DNA of 58,160 bases from Alphaproteobacteria bacterium. GTDB taxonomy: Bacteria; Pseudomonadota; Alphaproteobacteria; JAJFIK01. The translations under genes were made by a program, and so were the position numbers. The notes under the pieces were generated by a model that searched no databases, was not told the DNA's origin, and saw nothing but the letters and a program-made list of their open reading frames with translations. Positions 18,194-27,519 of this stretch are shown here, piece by piece; position 1 is the first letter of the stretch, and every line of letters begins with the position of its first letter. The stretch spans positions 1-58,160 of the forward strand of contig JAJFIL010000282.1 of assembly GCA_021774965.1 (NCBI GenBank), in the 5' to 3' direction.

Positions 18194-18844
18194 TTAGCTA
18201 AGGCCATAAACCAGCTTGAGAAGGGTGCGCCCCTCCAGCGTGCCGCCGATTTCAAAGTCTCGCAGGTCGAATAGCTTTTCAAACGTAGCGGTAAAAACCA
18301 GTATGCGAATGCTCAACCCATTTGCGTCACTAAGGGGCAGAAACAACCATTCGGAATCCATGGTCACACCCGCTGCATTTTTGATCCGGCTGGTGGTGCA
18401 CATGGCAGCGGAGCGTTCGCAGACGGTGCTCATACGTTGCGCCACCCGAGATCTTTCCTCGCCTTCGTAGAAGTCATAGGCATTCATGCCCGTTGCGTCT
18501 GTGCCAAAATGCGTGGCCAGTTCCGTGCCGAACATGGAGATCCGCCAGTTCGTGGGGCCGATCATATCCATCATGAAGCACCGGGGCATGTGGGCAGCTA
18601 GATCAAGGACATCGAAGTCATCCTTCAGCGGCATGGCGCCTGCCTTGCGCGGCAGGGCGGCCCAATAGGCCAGCGCTTTGGCGTTCTCGGATAATTCGGG
18701 CCTGAACTCGCCGAGCGGAAGAAACACAGGTACCATTCCGTGCGGGTCCTGGTTTGCATCTGCCAGGTCCGCGTTTGAAGGGGCAGCATCCGGCGAGCCT
18801 GGCAAGGTCGCTTCGACTGAAGGAGTTTGTGCTTCGTCCTGCAT
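18194..18844 (-). CDS. PAS_5-type single-domain protein, paralogue 2
   Basis: 216 residues. A disordered, Asp/Pro/Ala-rich N terminus (1-45) leads to a PAS_5-type domain. It is very like the copy at 20852: GPTNWRISMFGTELATHFG, ATGMNAYDFYEGEE, CERSAAMCTTSRIKNAAG and SEWLFLPLSDANG. The end LEGRTLLKLVYGLS matches KRRRLLKLAYGIH there. The start ATG has no clear ribosome-binding site. It is divergent from the MHYT kinase across about 350 bases, and the pair may be coregulated. Confidence 0.88.
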   Translation of the reverse strand: MQDEAQTPSVEATLPGSPDAAPSNADLADANQDPHGMVPVFLPLGEFRPELSENAKALAYWAALPRKAGAMPLKDDFDVLDLAAHMPRCFMMDMIGPTNWRISMFGTELATHFGTDATGMNAYDFYEGEERSRVAQRMSTVCERSAAMCTTSRIKNAAGVTMDSEWLFLPLSDANGLSIRILVFTATFEKLFDLRDFEIGGTLEGRTLLKLVYGLS

Positions 18845-18853
18845 GGGGACTAG

Positions 18854-19102
18854 TTAGCGTAAATAAATTAATAGACCAATCCTTATGAGCAGCAACTCGG
18901 CCAATGGGCGGGATATTGGAACGATTTGTGCGTAATAGGACACGAGTTTCCCCGCCCGCTTGTGCGAAGATCGATACACACGCTCACGAAGGGCTGGTGT
19001 CTCCTTGGGAGGAATCTCTATTCCTCCGCCTACAGATGATGCCCGCCACAAAGGCACTGAGTGCAAACACAAAATCGTGATCGCGATGATTTTCACCAAC
19101 AC
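18854..19102 (-). CDS. Doubtful small hydrophobic ORF in the 348-base gap 18845-19192
   Basis: 82 codons from a GTG, with a hydrophobic N-terminal stretch (IIAITILCLHSVPLW) and a hydrophobic end (LAELLLIRIGLLIYL). A strong AGAGGAGG lies upstream but about 18 bases from the GTG, which is too far. No family recognised. If not coding, the gap between paralogue 2 and the MHYT kinase holds only their divergent promoters, which I could not pin down. Confidence 0.25.
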   Translation of the reverse strand: MLVKIIAITILCLHSVPLWRASSVGGGIEIPPKETPALRERVYRSSHKRAGKLVSYYAQIVPISRPLAELLLIRIGLLIYLR

Positions 19103-19192
19103 ACGCCAACGCTGAAAAGGCCTCCTCTGTTTCCACTTTTGTAAGGCTTTTCACTCAATCTTTAGGTGAGGGGCCCCTTTGAGGCTGGTTAC

Positions 19193-20770
19193 ATGAATAT
19201 CCACGTGGCTCATGACCCAATCCTGGTTGGGTTTGCCCTTCTTATTGCCATTCTTGCGGCTTTCACCGCGCTAAACCTCGGCGCTCGCGCCCAGGAAAAT
19301 GAGGGCAATGTCCGCCTGTTGTGGTTGAGCATGGCCGCAATGGCCATGGGCGGCGGTGTTTTCACCATGCACTTCATTGCCATGCTGGCCTGCGACATGG
19401 GCGAGCTTCTTATCGCTTACAAAGTCGGAATGATGCTGAGCGCTGTTGGTGTTGCTGTGGTGTGTTCGGCCATCGCCCTGGCGGTCACGTTTAAATATGG
19501 CAGCGGGCCAATTCCAATTTTGATCGGTGGTCTGTTCATGGGGCTGGGGATTGCGGGCATGCACTATCTGGGGGCCGCCTCCATGGTCTTGGCGGCCATC
19601 GCCATTCATAAGCCCCTCTATGTGACAATCTCGATCATCATTTCGGTTTTTGCCTCCATGATTGCCCTGTGGCTGACGTTGAACGCGCGCACGCTGCTGA
19701 CCCGTTTGGCCAGCGCCGTTGCCATGTGCACCGGTATTGCGGGCATGCATTTCGTTGGCATCGGGGCCACTTATTATGAGATGCTGCCGGACGTTACCAT
19801 ACCGCCCGCCCATGGCCTGCCGCCGGTGGTTCTTGCCGTTGTTGTGGGGATTGCGACCATCGCCCTTTTAGCCCTGGGGCTGACCTCGGCGCTTGTGGAC
19901 CAACACCTCTCGCACCGGGCGCGCAAAGCATCTGAACGTTTGCGCGAAGCTTATGAAGAGCTGGAAGTCAAGGTGGAGGAGCGCACTTCCGAATTGCGCT
20001 ATGCCAAGGAAGCTGCCGAAGCCGGCAACCTGGCCAAGTCACGGTTCCTTGCCACCATGAGCCATGAACTTAGAACGCCCTTTAACGCCATCATGGGCTT
20101 TACTCAGGTTCTTCAACAGAAGATGAAGTCCGATGACGATACCGAAGCGTTGGACATTTTGAACAATATTGAGGAGGCAAGTGAGCATCTGTTGGGGCTT
20201 GTCGACGAGCTTCTGGATCTCGCGCGGATCGAATCCGGCAAGGCAACTCTGTCGCCTAAACCAGTCCAGCTTTCAGGATTGATCAAAGGCGTGGAAACAA
20301 TGGTCCGTCCCCTGATTGAAAAGAACGGAAACGCATTTGCCATTGAAGGGGGCGAAGATATCCGCCTGATCACTGTGGACGTCAAAAAGACCCGTCAGTG
20401 CCTTATCAATATCCTGTCCAACGCCGCGAAATTTACAACGGACGGCCGCGTCACTCTTTCCGTTACCCAGAAGGATGACATGCTGCAGTTTGATGTGTCG
20501 GATACGGGTATCGGCCTGTCTGAGCAGGATCAGGACAAAGTCTTCGACACATTTGTTCAGGTTGATGACGCCCTGTCCCGGCACTACGAAGGCGCAGGCC
20601 TGGGCCTGGCCATCACCCGGCAGCTTTGTCATCTGATGGGGGGCGAAATCCTGGTCAAAAGCGCGCTGAGCCAGGGCGCCATTTTCTGCTTCACCATCAA
20701 GGCAGACCAGATGCCCCTCATGAACATGGAACTGGCACCTCAACAATCCGTCTTGAGACGCCACTTATAA
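19193..20770 (+). CDS. MHYT-domain sensor histidine kinase
   Basis: 525 residues. The N-terminal MHYT sensor (about residues 1-230) has seven membrane helices and three signature repeats, MHFIAM, MHYLGA and MHFVGI, whose Met/His residues are thought to bind copper or another redox-active metal near the membrane face. A coiled coil (about 240-285) leads to HisKA (MSHELRTPFNAIMG, His291) and HATPase_c (about 390-505, GAGLGLAITRQL). There is no receiver domain. The ATG at 19193 has GAGG eight bases upstream; a start nine codons earlier is possible. Flanked on both sides by PAS_5 paralogues on the other strand, which may be functional partners. Confidence 0.93.
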   Translation: MNIHVAHDPILVGFALLIAILAAFTALNLGARAQENEGNVRLLWLSMAAMAMGGGVFTMHFIAMLACDMGELLIAYKVGMMLSAVGVAVVCSAIALAVTFKYGSGPIPILIGGLFMGLGIAGMHYLGAASMVLAAIAIHKPLYVTISIIISVFASMIALWLTLNARTLLTRLASAVAMCTGIAGMHFVGIGATYYEMLPDVTIPPAHGLPPVVLAVVVGIATIALLALGLTSALVDQHLSHRARKASERLREAYEELEVKVEERTSELRYAKEAAEAGNLAKSRFLATMSHELRTPFNAIMGFTQVLQQKMKSDDDTEALDILNNIEEASEHLLGLVDELLDLARIESGKATLSPKPVQLSGLIKGVETMVRPLIEKNGNAFAIEGGEDIRLITVDVKKTRQCLINILSNAAKFTTDGRVTLSVTQKDDMLQFDVSDTGIGLSEQDQDKVFDTFVQVDDALSRHYEGAGLGLAITRQLCHLMGGEILVKSALSQGAIFCFTIKADQMPLMNMELAPQQSVLRRHL

Positions 20771-20851
20771 AAATGCGGCTTGCGGGGCGGTATGAGCGCA
20801 GCGGGCCGACCGAGAAATGCTGTGTACGGATCAGTGCCTTTCGGCGAGAGC

Positions 20852-21415
20852 TTAATGTATGCCATAAGCAAGCTTGAGAAGTCGCCGCCGTTTCAGGGTT
20901 CCCTCCTGTTCGAAGGCGCGAAGATCGACATGTCTTTCGAGTGTTTGGGTGGAGGTTAAAATGCGAGAGATACAGCCATCTACACTTGCCAGTGGCAGGA
21001 ACAGCCATTCTGTATCTACGGTAATATCGGCGGCATTCTTCAGGCGGGTGGTCGTGCACATGGGTGCGGACCGTTCGCACAAGGTTGCCATACGCCGGGC
21101 AAGGCACGGCTGTTCTTCTTCGCTGTAAAAGTCAAAGGCATTCATGCCTGTTGGCTCGACGCCAAAATGCGCAACCACCTCTGTGCCGAACATAGCAATC
21201 CGCCAATTGGTAGGCCCAAGCAAATCCAGGATCAAACAGCGTGGTAGATACTCCACCAATTCCAGGAGGTCGCAATCATCCTTGAAGGGCATATGATCCA
21301 TCCTCGGCGAAAGAGATTTCCAGTAATCAAATGGACCCAGGTTCGCCTCCATCTCCGGTTTGAACTCAGAAAGGGGCACAAAGACAGGCTCAACTCCGTG
21401 GGGATCCAATGGCAT
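20852..21415 (-). CDS. PAS_5-type single-domain protein, paralogue 3
   Basis: 187 residues from the ATG at 21415, which has GGAG eight bases upstream; a GTG at 21478 would give 208 residues. The PAS_5-type domain shares GPTNWRIAMFGTEV, PTGMNAFDFYSEEE, CERSAPMCTTTRLKNAA and TEWLFLPLASVDG with paralogue 2. It converges on the MHYT kinase, with an 81-base gap. The conserved N-terminal block DPHGVEPVFVPLSEFKPE also occurs in paralogue 2 (DPHGMVPVFLPLGEFRPE), so these two likely arose by duplication with the kinase between them. Confidence 0.87.
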   Translation of the reverse strand: MPLDPHGVEPVFVPLSEFKPEMEANLGPFDYWKSLSPRMDHMPFKDDCDLLELVEYLPRCLILDLLGPTNWRIAMFGTEVVAHFGVEPTGMNAFDFYSEEEQPCLARRMATLCERSAPMCTTTRLKNAADITVDTEWLFLPLASVDGCISRILTSTQTLERHVDLRAFEQEGTLKRRRLLKLAYGIH

Positions 21416-21627
21416 GTTCTGGGCTCCATCAAAGGGCGTGTTGGCAAATCCAAGATGATCTTGTGATGTATATTGCACTGAAACACTATTACCATATAGT
21501 TACTAATGGAACGGCCCCCCTTCTGGGCGTGTCTGATATACCGCTGCAACGCAGCATTGAACTGGTTGCTGTACACGAGTTGGTTAGGCTGTCATTTCCA
21601 GATGATGTGAGGGGGGAGCGTTAGCCG

Positions 21628-22509
21628 ATGTCGCATTGCACCCCCAAAGAAGTGGCGAGCCTTATCGATCGTTTTCTGGACGGGAGCGCCGCAGAGCGGG
21701 AGTGGCATGATTTTACGTCCACAAAATGCAAAGATCTCATCGTCGAAGGATTTCGCCTGCGGATAAATAAAATAAAGGACCAATACCCCGCTCAATCCAG
21801 AACTGAATGGTGTTCGGAGGAGGGGTGCGAAGCCCTCCGTCAGGTCGCAATAGATTTACGCGATGTCGCGGGCAATTGGGATGACTTTAAGCATCAGCAA
21901 GAAGAGCCTCACTTGGGGTTGGACTTCCTCACAGATATTTCCACAGAATTGGTCATCTATGGGCTTCTGGCTCTGGCCGCCCTTGTTTTCGTAGGCGTGG
22001 GGGAGCATTGGTCCGCCCTTCCCATTGTCGTCGTTGTGCTGTTGGGCGGTGCCGCCACGCTCCATGTTGTCACATCAAAACCCGGTGCAAGAATACGAAA
22101 TGCAAAGATGGCGGGGATTGCATTTGCGGAACGCGGCATTGCCCTTGGCCTTGGCGCGTACGCCCTATACCTCATCCTTGGACCTTATGAAGGAGATGCC
22201 CATCTGCCCCTGGCGACCCATTTGCGCAATTACGGCGGCAACATCATTCTGTTCTACGGTGTTTCCTTACTGGTCATAATTGACATTGCGCTAAGCTGGA
22301 GCTTGCATCGCAAATCACCTCTCCGCCATGCCCTATACATGGCCGCTGCTGTGGTGGCGCACTTTCTGGCCTTTGCCTTTTTGCTCAATAAATTCTCTAT
22401 CACTGAAAAACTCATGATTGCCTTGGCAGGGGCAGCCATTGCGGGAGGTATCAGTTATGCAGGGACATGGGTGATGGAGAAATTCAATGTGCTGGAGGGG
22501 GAAGGGTGA
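21628..22509 (+). CDS. Small soluble domain fused to a six-helix membrane domain, unknown function
   Basis: 293 residues. The N-terminal about 85 residues (VASLIDRFLDGSAAEREWHDFTST..., then WCSEEGCEALRQVAIDLRD) resemble small free-standing bacterial proteins with an IDRFLDG...W.DF motif and unknown role. The rest has six predicted membrane helices (about 108-125, 130-148, 165-187, 205-227, 234-256, 262-284). The fusion is not one I recognise. The ATG follows GGGGGGAGCG. The next gene starts 36 bases on. The two are neighbours of an AT-rich segment and may have been acquired. Confidence 0.7.
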   Translation: MSHCTPKEVASLIDRFLDGSAAEREWHDFTSTKCKDLIVEGFRLRINKIKDQYPAQSRTEWCSEEGCEALRQVAIDLRDVAGNWDDFKHQQEEPHLGLDFLTDISTELVIYGLLALAALVFVGVGEHWSALPIVVVVLLGGAATLHVVTSKPGARIRNAKMAGIAFAERGIALGLGAYALYLILGPYEGDAHLPLATHLRNYGGNIILFYGVSLLVIIDIALSWSLHRKSPLRHALYMAAAVVAHFLAFAFLLNKFSITEKLMIALAGAAIAGGISYAGTWVMEKFNVLEGEG

Positions 22510-22545
22510 GAGAGCTGATGATTGGAAAGAAATTTGGGATAAGAA

Positions 22546-22941
22546 ATGAAATATGAAACTGATATAGAGCTTAAGATTTCAGTTTTTGATCCTGTATTAC
22601 CAATTAGGGAACTTGAATCAATTTTTGGAGTGGAGGCTGAAGTCCGAAGTAAGAAGGACGGAACTAGCTCCAAACTTGGTTTCGGTGAGCACAGGAAGTG
22701 CGCAAATTTTGTGGTTGTTAGCAGAACAAGAATGGCACCCGAATTTGCACTGATGAAAGGTGCAGAATTGCTGAAGGAGGCGGATGTTGCTGCGACAATA
22801 CCAGACAGCAAAATCTGGTTGGTTCTAGCATTGTATGATGACGCGTTCGTAGAGCTTGATTTTGAAACTGCAGAGTGGAACAAGATCAACGAAGCATTGC
22901 CTCAGAGGGGAGGCATCTCAATCCAGAATCGATCTTTCTAG
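22546..22941 (+). CDS. AT-rich hypothetical protein, weakly DUF4279-like
   Basis: 131 residues. Base composition is visibly more AT-rich than every neighbour (runs such as TTTTTGATCC, codons AAA, AAT, GAA preferred), which points to recent transfer. The protein looks like a mixed alpha/beta domain: ELKISVFDPVLPIRELESIFG at the start and IWLVLALYDDAFVELDFET later resemble the two halves of DUF4279-type immunity-like proteins, but the match is weak. No toxin partner is visible. Start ATG after GGGATAAG. Confidence 0.6.
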   Translation: MKYETDIELKISVFDPVLPIRELESIFGVEAEVRSKKDGTSSKLGFGEHRKCANFVVVSRTRMAPEFALMKGAELLKEADVAATIPDSKIWLVLALYDDAFVELDFETAEWNKINEALPQRGGISIQNRSF

Positions 22942-23391
22942 TTGAGAGTTCCTGTTTGGTGGAGCGGGATCAATGGGTCAGAGTAATTTGATTTGAGCTC
23001 CAGCAGGTGTGTCTAAGCCGCGGCCACGCCCTAACGCTCCTCGGACGGCAGGTGAGGGGCGCGGTTCCAAAACCATCCGCCTACGTTATATTTGTTTTTA
23101 CATTCTCATCCTTTTCCGCGTCCGCCGCATGAAATGTCGTGCGCTCGCGCCTATCCTCCATCTCTCCCCGCGCAATGCCCGCTTTGGGGATAGGCTCCAC
23201 CAGTGACGCGGGGGGCCGCCGCCGCGATCCCTGCGCGCGAGATTTCAGGGCAATTTCCAAAGCAACTTATATGCAAATTGGCGAAAAAGTTTGTTCAGCA
23301 GTTTGCATTGAGGGGAGCGGGGGAGAATCAGGGCAGCCTCGGAAGTGTCTAAAATGCCGCCCGGCGCCTTAACCATAGGGCGTGCGGTGCG
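22942..23391. other. Long intergenic region upstream of recA with a possible REP remnant
   Basis: The gap to recA spans 583 bases. GGGTCAGAGTAATTTGATTT (22975-22994) resembles one arm of the GGGGTCAGAGT...ACTCTGACCCC palindromes associated with Y1 REP transposases; the other arm is missing. The middle (about 23020-23240) is GC-rich with short open frames that show no protein-like features. Nothing else recognised before the LexA box. Confidence 0.4.
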
Positions 23392-23406
23392 GAACAGAAT
23401 TGGAAC
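23392..23406. promoter_or_regulatory. LexA (SOS) box of recA
   Basis: GAAC (23392-23395), seven bases, GAAC (23403-23406); on the other strand this is GTTC-N7-GTTC, the exact direct-repeat operator used by alphaproteobacterial LexA. It lies 119 bases before the recA ATG, so it probably overlaps the recA promoter. Confidence 0.85.
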
Positions 23407-23524
23407 ATGGATCGAAAATTCTCGCTATATCAATGGGATAGAAGGGGGTTGCAAATGAGAACAAATGTGGTACAAAGGGGTCAATTGCAACGCTGTAACC
23501 CGTGTGAAATAAGGAGGGGGCCCC

Positions 23525-24649
23525 ATGGCTGCGAATTCAAGTGGGAAAACATCTGGAAACGTCGTTCGTCTTTCGGAAAAGGACAATATGGACAAGCAAA
23601 AAGCACTCGAGGCGGCCCTCGGCCAGATCGATCGCGCCTTTGGCAAGGGCTCGGTGATGAAGCTGGGCCAGCGCGAGGTCATGGAAATCGAAGCAGTGCC
23701 AACGGGTTCACTCTCGCTCGACATCGCCCTCGGCATTGGCGGTCTGCCCAAGGGGCGGGTCATTGAGATCTATGGTCCGGAAAGCTCGGGCAAGACCACG
23801 CTGGCGCTTCACGTGGCAGCGGAGATGCAGAAACAAGGCGGCATCGTTGCCTTTGTGGATGCGGAACACGCGCTCGATCCGGTCTATGCCAACAAATTGG
23901 GCGTGGACATTGACGAGCTGCTGATCTCCCAGCCCGATACGGGCGAGCAAGCCCTTGAAATCACTGATACTTTGGTGCGCTCCGGTGCGGTGGATGTGCT
24001 GATCATCGACTCGGTGGCAGCATTGACCCCTCGGGCGGAACTCGAAGGGGAGATGGGCGACAGCCTCCCTGGGCTCCAGGCGCGGCTCATGAGCCAGGCC
24101 ATGCGCAAGCTCACCGGGTCGATCTCCAAATCCAACTGCATGGTCATTTTCATCAACCAGATCAGAATGAAAATCGGCGTCATGTTTGGCAATCCGGAAA
24201 CCACAACTGGCGGAAACGCCCTGAAATTCTATGCTTCCGTCCGTCTCGACATTCGCCGCATCGGCGCCATCAAGGATCGCGACGAAGTGGTGGGCAATCA
24301 GACCCGCGTGAAAGTGGTCAAGAACAAGGTTGCACCGCCCTTCAAGCAGGTGGAATTCGACATCATGTACGGCAAAGGCATCTCAAAAACGGGAGAAATC
24401 CTGGACTTGGGCGTCAAAGCCGGGGTGGTGGAGAAATCAGGCTCCTGGTTCTCTTACAATAGCCAACGCATGGGCCAGGGCCGCGAAAACGCCAAACAGT
24501 TCCTGCTCGATAACCCGGAACTCATGGCCGAAATCGAGCGTTTGATCCGCGAAAACGCTGGCCTTATCGGCGAAGAAATGCTGGTCGGCGGCGAAGAGCC
24601 CAAGGCCGATGATGCCGACGAAGACGGTGACGACAAGGCAACGGCTTAG
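23525..24649 (+). CDS. recA: Recombinase RecA
   Basis: 374 residues. RecA forms ATP-dependent filaments on single-stranded DNA for homologous recombination and triggers LexA self-cleavage. Walker A GPESSGKT lies at 84-91; [36 protein letters not shown] and the loop-2 region [20 protein letters not shown] are canonical. The C terminus is strongly acidic (DDADEDGDD), as usual. The ATG at 23525 has AAGGAGG upstream; a second ATG at 23588 ([11 protein letters not shown]) matches the start of shorter family members, but the N-terminal extension is common in this class. Confidence 0.98.
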   Translation: MAANSSGKTSGNVVRLSEKDNMDKQKALEAALGQIDRAFGKGSVMKLGQREVMEIEAVPTGSLSLDIALGIGGLPKGRVIEIYGPESSGKTTLALHVAAEMQKQGGIVAFVDAEHALDPVYANKLGVDIDELLISQPDTGEQALEITDTLVRSGAVDVLIIDSVAALTPRAELEGEMGDSLPGLQARLMSQAMRKLTGSISKSNCMVIFINQIRMKIGVMFGNPETTTGGNALKFYASVRLDIRRIGAIKDRDEVVGNQTRVKVVKNKVAPPFKQVEFDIMYGKGISKTGEILDLGVKAGVVEKSGSWFSYNSQRMGQGRENAKQFLLDNPELMAEIERLIRENAGLIGEEMLVGGEEPKADDADEDGDDKATA

Positions 24650-24718
24650 CCTCTAAAACAGCAGTCTTGCGAATTCCTCGCGAGAGGTCTTTCGCATCTG
24701 CGAAAAGCAAGTCATCTT

Positions 24719-24756
24719 AGGGATCTGGTAAGCGAATCGCTTCCAGATCCCTTTTT
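24719..24756 (+). terminator. Rho-independent terminator of recA
   Basis: GGGATCTGG (24720-24728) pairs with CCAGATCCC (24743-24751). An inner AAGC/GCTT stem closes a 5-base loop, and TTTTT follows. It lies about 70 bases after the recA stop. Confidence 0.9.
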
Positions 24757-24818
24757 ATATTTGGGCTGTTTTCGGGCCCATTTTTGGCTGTATGCCTTGC
24801 ATTTTTGAGATCAAACCC

Positions 24819-27500
24819 ATGAAAACCCTTAAAGACATCCGCTCCCAGTTTCTCGGCTACTTCGAAGGCAAAGACCACACCATCGTGCCTTCAAGTCCGC
24901 TGGTGCCCCACAACGACCCAACCTTGCTTTTCACCGCAGCAGGCATGGTGCAGTTCAAGAATGTCTTTACCGGGATAGAACAACGCGACTACACCCGCGC
25001 CGCCTCATCTCAGAAATGCGTGCGCGCTGGCGGTAAACACAACGATCTGGACAATGTGGGCTATACGGCACGGCACAACACATTCTTTGAGATGTTGGGC
25101 AATTTTTCCTTTGGCGATTACTTCAAAGAAGAGGCGATCTCTTACGCCTGGGAGTTCACCACCAAGGAGTTGGGCCTGGATCCCAATCGCCTCCTTGTCA
25201 CGGTATACATTGATGATGATGAGGCGGCAGACCTTTGGAAAAAGATTGCAGGATTTGAAGATCACCGCATTATTCGCCTAACCACGGATAATTACTGGTC
25301 CATGGGCGACACGGGTCCTTGTGGTCCCTGTTCGGAGATGTTTTACGATCACGGCGAAGATGTGCCGGGCGGCCCTCCAGGTTCGCCGGATGAGGATGGC
25401 GATCGCTTCATCGAGTTCTGGAACAACGTCTTCATGCAATTTGAGCAGGTGACACCTGAAGAGAAAATTGCCCTTCCTAAGCCCTCCGTGGATACGGGCA
25501 TGGGACTGGAGCGGATTTCTTCTATTCTACAAGGGGTCCACAGCAATTATGAAACCGATCTGTTCCGTATTCTAATCGGATCCAGCGAAGGCCTTACGGA
25601 AACGAAGGCGGCGGGGGACGCGAAGTTTTCGCACCGTGTAATTGCCGATCATTTGCGTGCCTCCAGTTTTCTCCTGGCTGATGGCGTTATGCCGTCCAAT
25701 GAGGGGCGCGGCTATGTTCTGCGCCGCATAATGCGCCGGGCCATGCGTCATGCGCACCTTCTTGGTGCCAAAGATCCATTGATGTTCCGCATGGTGCCGG
25801 TGCTTGTTGCGGAGATGGGCCAGGCCTATCCGGAGCTGGCGCGTGCTGAAAGTCTCATTACTGAAATGCTGAAGTTGGAAGAAGAGCGCTTCCGCGAGAC
25901 CTTGGCGCGAGGCATCAAGTTACTGGATCAGGAAACAGATAATCTCGGGCAGGGCGATACACTATCTGGCGCCGTTGCCTTTAAACTGCACGACACCTAC
26001 GGCTTTCCATTGGACCTTACCGAAGATGCGCTGAAGGCCCGCGGTATTAGTGTTGATCAGGCAGGGTTCGATGTGGCCATGGAAGAACAGCGCACCGCAG
26101 CTCGTGCCCATTGGGTAGGTTCCGGGGCTGCTGCGACCGATGCGGTCTGGTTCGATATTCGCGAGCAAGCAGGTCCAACGGAATTTGTTGGCTACATGAG
26201 TGACAAAGCCGAGGGGCTGGTGCAGGCAATTATCAAGGATGGTCAGCCAACGGAAGAGTTGAATGATGGGGAGGAAGGCCTCATCGTTCTTTCCCAAACC
26301 CCGTTTTACGGTGAAAGTGGCGGTCAGGTGGGCGACGTCGGAATGTTGACCGGAGCAGATGGGCTGACAGTTGTCATTTCCAACACACAGAAACAACTTG
26401 GCGATATGCATGTCCATGTGGGTGTCGTACGGGGCGGAACCTTGAAGGTGGGCGCCGCGGTGGAGGCGACAATTGATAGCGCCCGCCGCGCTGCTATCCG
26501 CTCCAACCACTCCGCCACACATTTGATGCATGCAGCCTTGCGCGATGTGCTGGGAGATCATGTCACCCAGAAAGGCTCCCATGTGGATGGCGAGCGACTA
26601 CGCTTTGACTTCAGCCAACCCAAGGCGGTCACGCCAGCGCAAATTGCCGAGGTGGTACACCAAGTCAATCAGGTGATCCAGCAAAATGCCGAGGTGTCTA
26701 CTCAGCTGATGACACCGGACGCAGCCGTCGAAGCAGGCGCGCTGGCCCTGTTTGGGGAGAAATATGGCGATGAAGTCCGTGTGCTGACAATGGGGCAGAC
26801 ATTGGGTAAGGGCCTTACAGAGGCAAGCACACCTTATTCAGTGGAGTTATGCGGGGGCACGCATGTTACCCGCACTGGTGACATCGCACTTTTCAAGGTT
26901 ACATCCGAAAGCGCTGTTTCTTCTGGCGTTCGCCGCATTGAGGGGGTTACTCGCGAGGTGGCGCGCACGCTTCTGATGGAAGAAGAAACGATCTTGCAGG
27001 CAACGGCGGATGTGTTGAAAATTCCTGCTACAGATTTGCCATCCCGCGTTGCGCAATTGGCATCTGATCGCAAACGTCTTGAGCGCGAGCTTGCCGACGC
27101 CAAGAAACAATTGGCGTTTGGCGGCGGCAACGCGGGGACAAATGATGATGAGGTGCAGGAGTTCGGCGGCATCAAGCTTATCGCGCGCACTTTGGACGGC
27201 ATACCGCCAAAGGATCTGCGCGGTCTTGTGGATGAAGCCAAGGCCAAACTGGGATCAGGCATTGTTGCCTTTATCGGTGTGAACGATGGCAAGGCAGCTC
27301 TTGTGGTTGGTGTGACAGCGGACCTCACCGACAAGATAAGCGCAGTTGAACTGGTGCGTGTTGGTGCCGAAGCCGTTGGCGGCAAAGGCGGCGGCGGCAG
27401 GCCGGACATGGCGCAAGCCGGGGGACCTGATGGGGCACGGGCAGGCGAGGCCGCAAAAGCCATTGCCGAAAATCTGGCAAACCTTGCTGGCGTGGCATAA
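24819..27500 (+). CDS. alaS: Alanyl-tRNA synthetase
   Basis: 893 residues. It charges tRNA-Ala and edits mischarged Ser and Gly. The class II catalytic core is at the N terminus ([32 protein letters not shown]). The editing domain zinc ligands are intact: HSATHL (His564, His568) and CGGTHV (Cys678, His682). The C-terminal region has the oligomerisation and DHHA1-type segments ending with [12 protein letters not shown]. The start at the ATG of MKTLKDIR is preferred over an ATG nine codons upstream, as it fits the family N terminus. It is followed by a K+ channel gene 19 bases on. Confidence 0.98.
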   Translation: MKTLKDIRSQFLGYFEGKDHTIVPSSPLVPHNDPTLLFTAAGMVQFKNVFTGIEQRDYTRAASSQKCVRAGGKHNDLDNVGYTARHNTFFEMLGNFSFGDYFKEEAISYAWEFTTKELGLDPNRLLVTVYIDDDEAADLWKKIAGFEDHRIIRLTTDNYWSMGDTGPCGPCSEMFYDHGEDVPGGPPGSPDEDGDRFIEFWNNVFMQFEQVTPEEKIALPKPSVDTGMGLERISSILQGVHSNYETDLFRILIGSSEGLTETKAAGDAKFSHRVIADHLRASSFLLADGVMPSNEGRGYVLRRIMRRAMRHAHLLGAKDPLMFRMVPVLVAEMGQAYPELARAESLITEMLKLEEERFRETLARGIKLLDQETDNLGQGDTLSGAVAFKLHDTYGFPLDLTEDALKARGISVDQAGFDVAMEEQRTAARAHWVGSGAAATDAVWFDIREQAGPTEFVGYMSDKAEGLVQAIIKDGQPTEELNDGEEGLIVLSQTPFYGESGGQVGDVGMLTGADGLTVVISNTQKQLGDMHVHVGVVRGGTLKVGAAVEATIDSARRAAIRSNHSATHLMHAALRDVLGDHVTQKGSHVDGERLRFDFSQPKAVTPAQIAEVVHQVNQVIQQNAEVSTQLMTPDAAVEAGALALFGEKYGDEVRVLTMGQTLGKGLTEASTPYSVELCGGTHVTRTGDIALFKVTSESAVSSGVRRIEGVTREVARTLLMEEETILQATADVLKIPATDLPSRVAQLASDRKRLERELADAKKQLAFGGGNAGTNDDEVQEFGGIKLIARTLDGIPPKDLRGLVDEAKAKLGSGIVAFIGVNDGKAALVVGVTADLTDKISAVELVRVGAEAVGGKGGGGRPDMAQAGGPDGARAGEAAKAIAENLANLAGVA

Positions 27501-27519
27501 ACAATGAGCGAGGCATGAG

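Noticed and set aside
22942-23391. Possible small RNA or tRNA gene upstream of recA
   Set aside because: No cloverleaf, no conserved RNA motif and no promoter/terminator pair could be recognised.
23407-23766. 119-codon frame overlapping the recA start
   Set aside because: Overlaps recA in another frame and has no protein-like features; explained as recA leader plus shadow.
24689-24707. CTTTCGCA/TGCGAAAAG hairpin after recA as a second terminator
   Set aside because: Loop of only two bases and no T tract; the strong terminator lies 13 bases further on.
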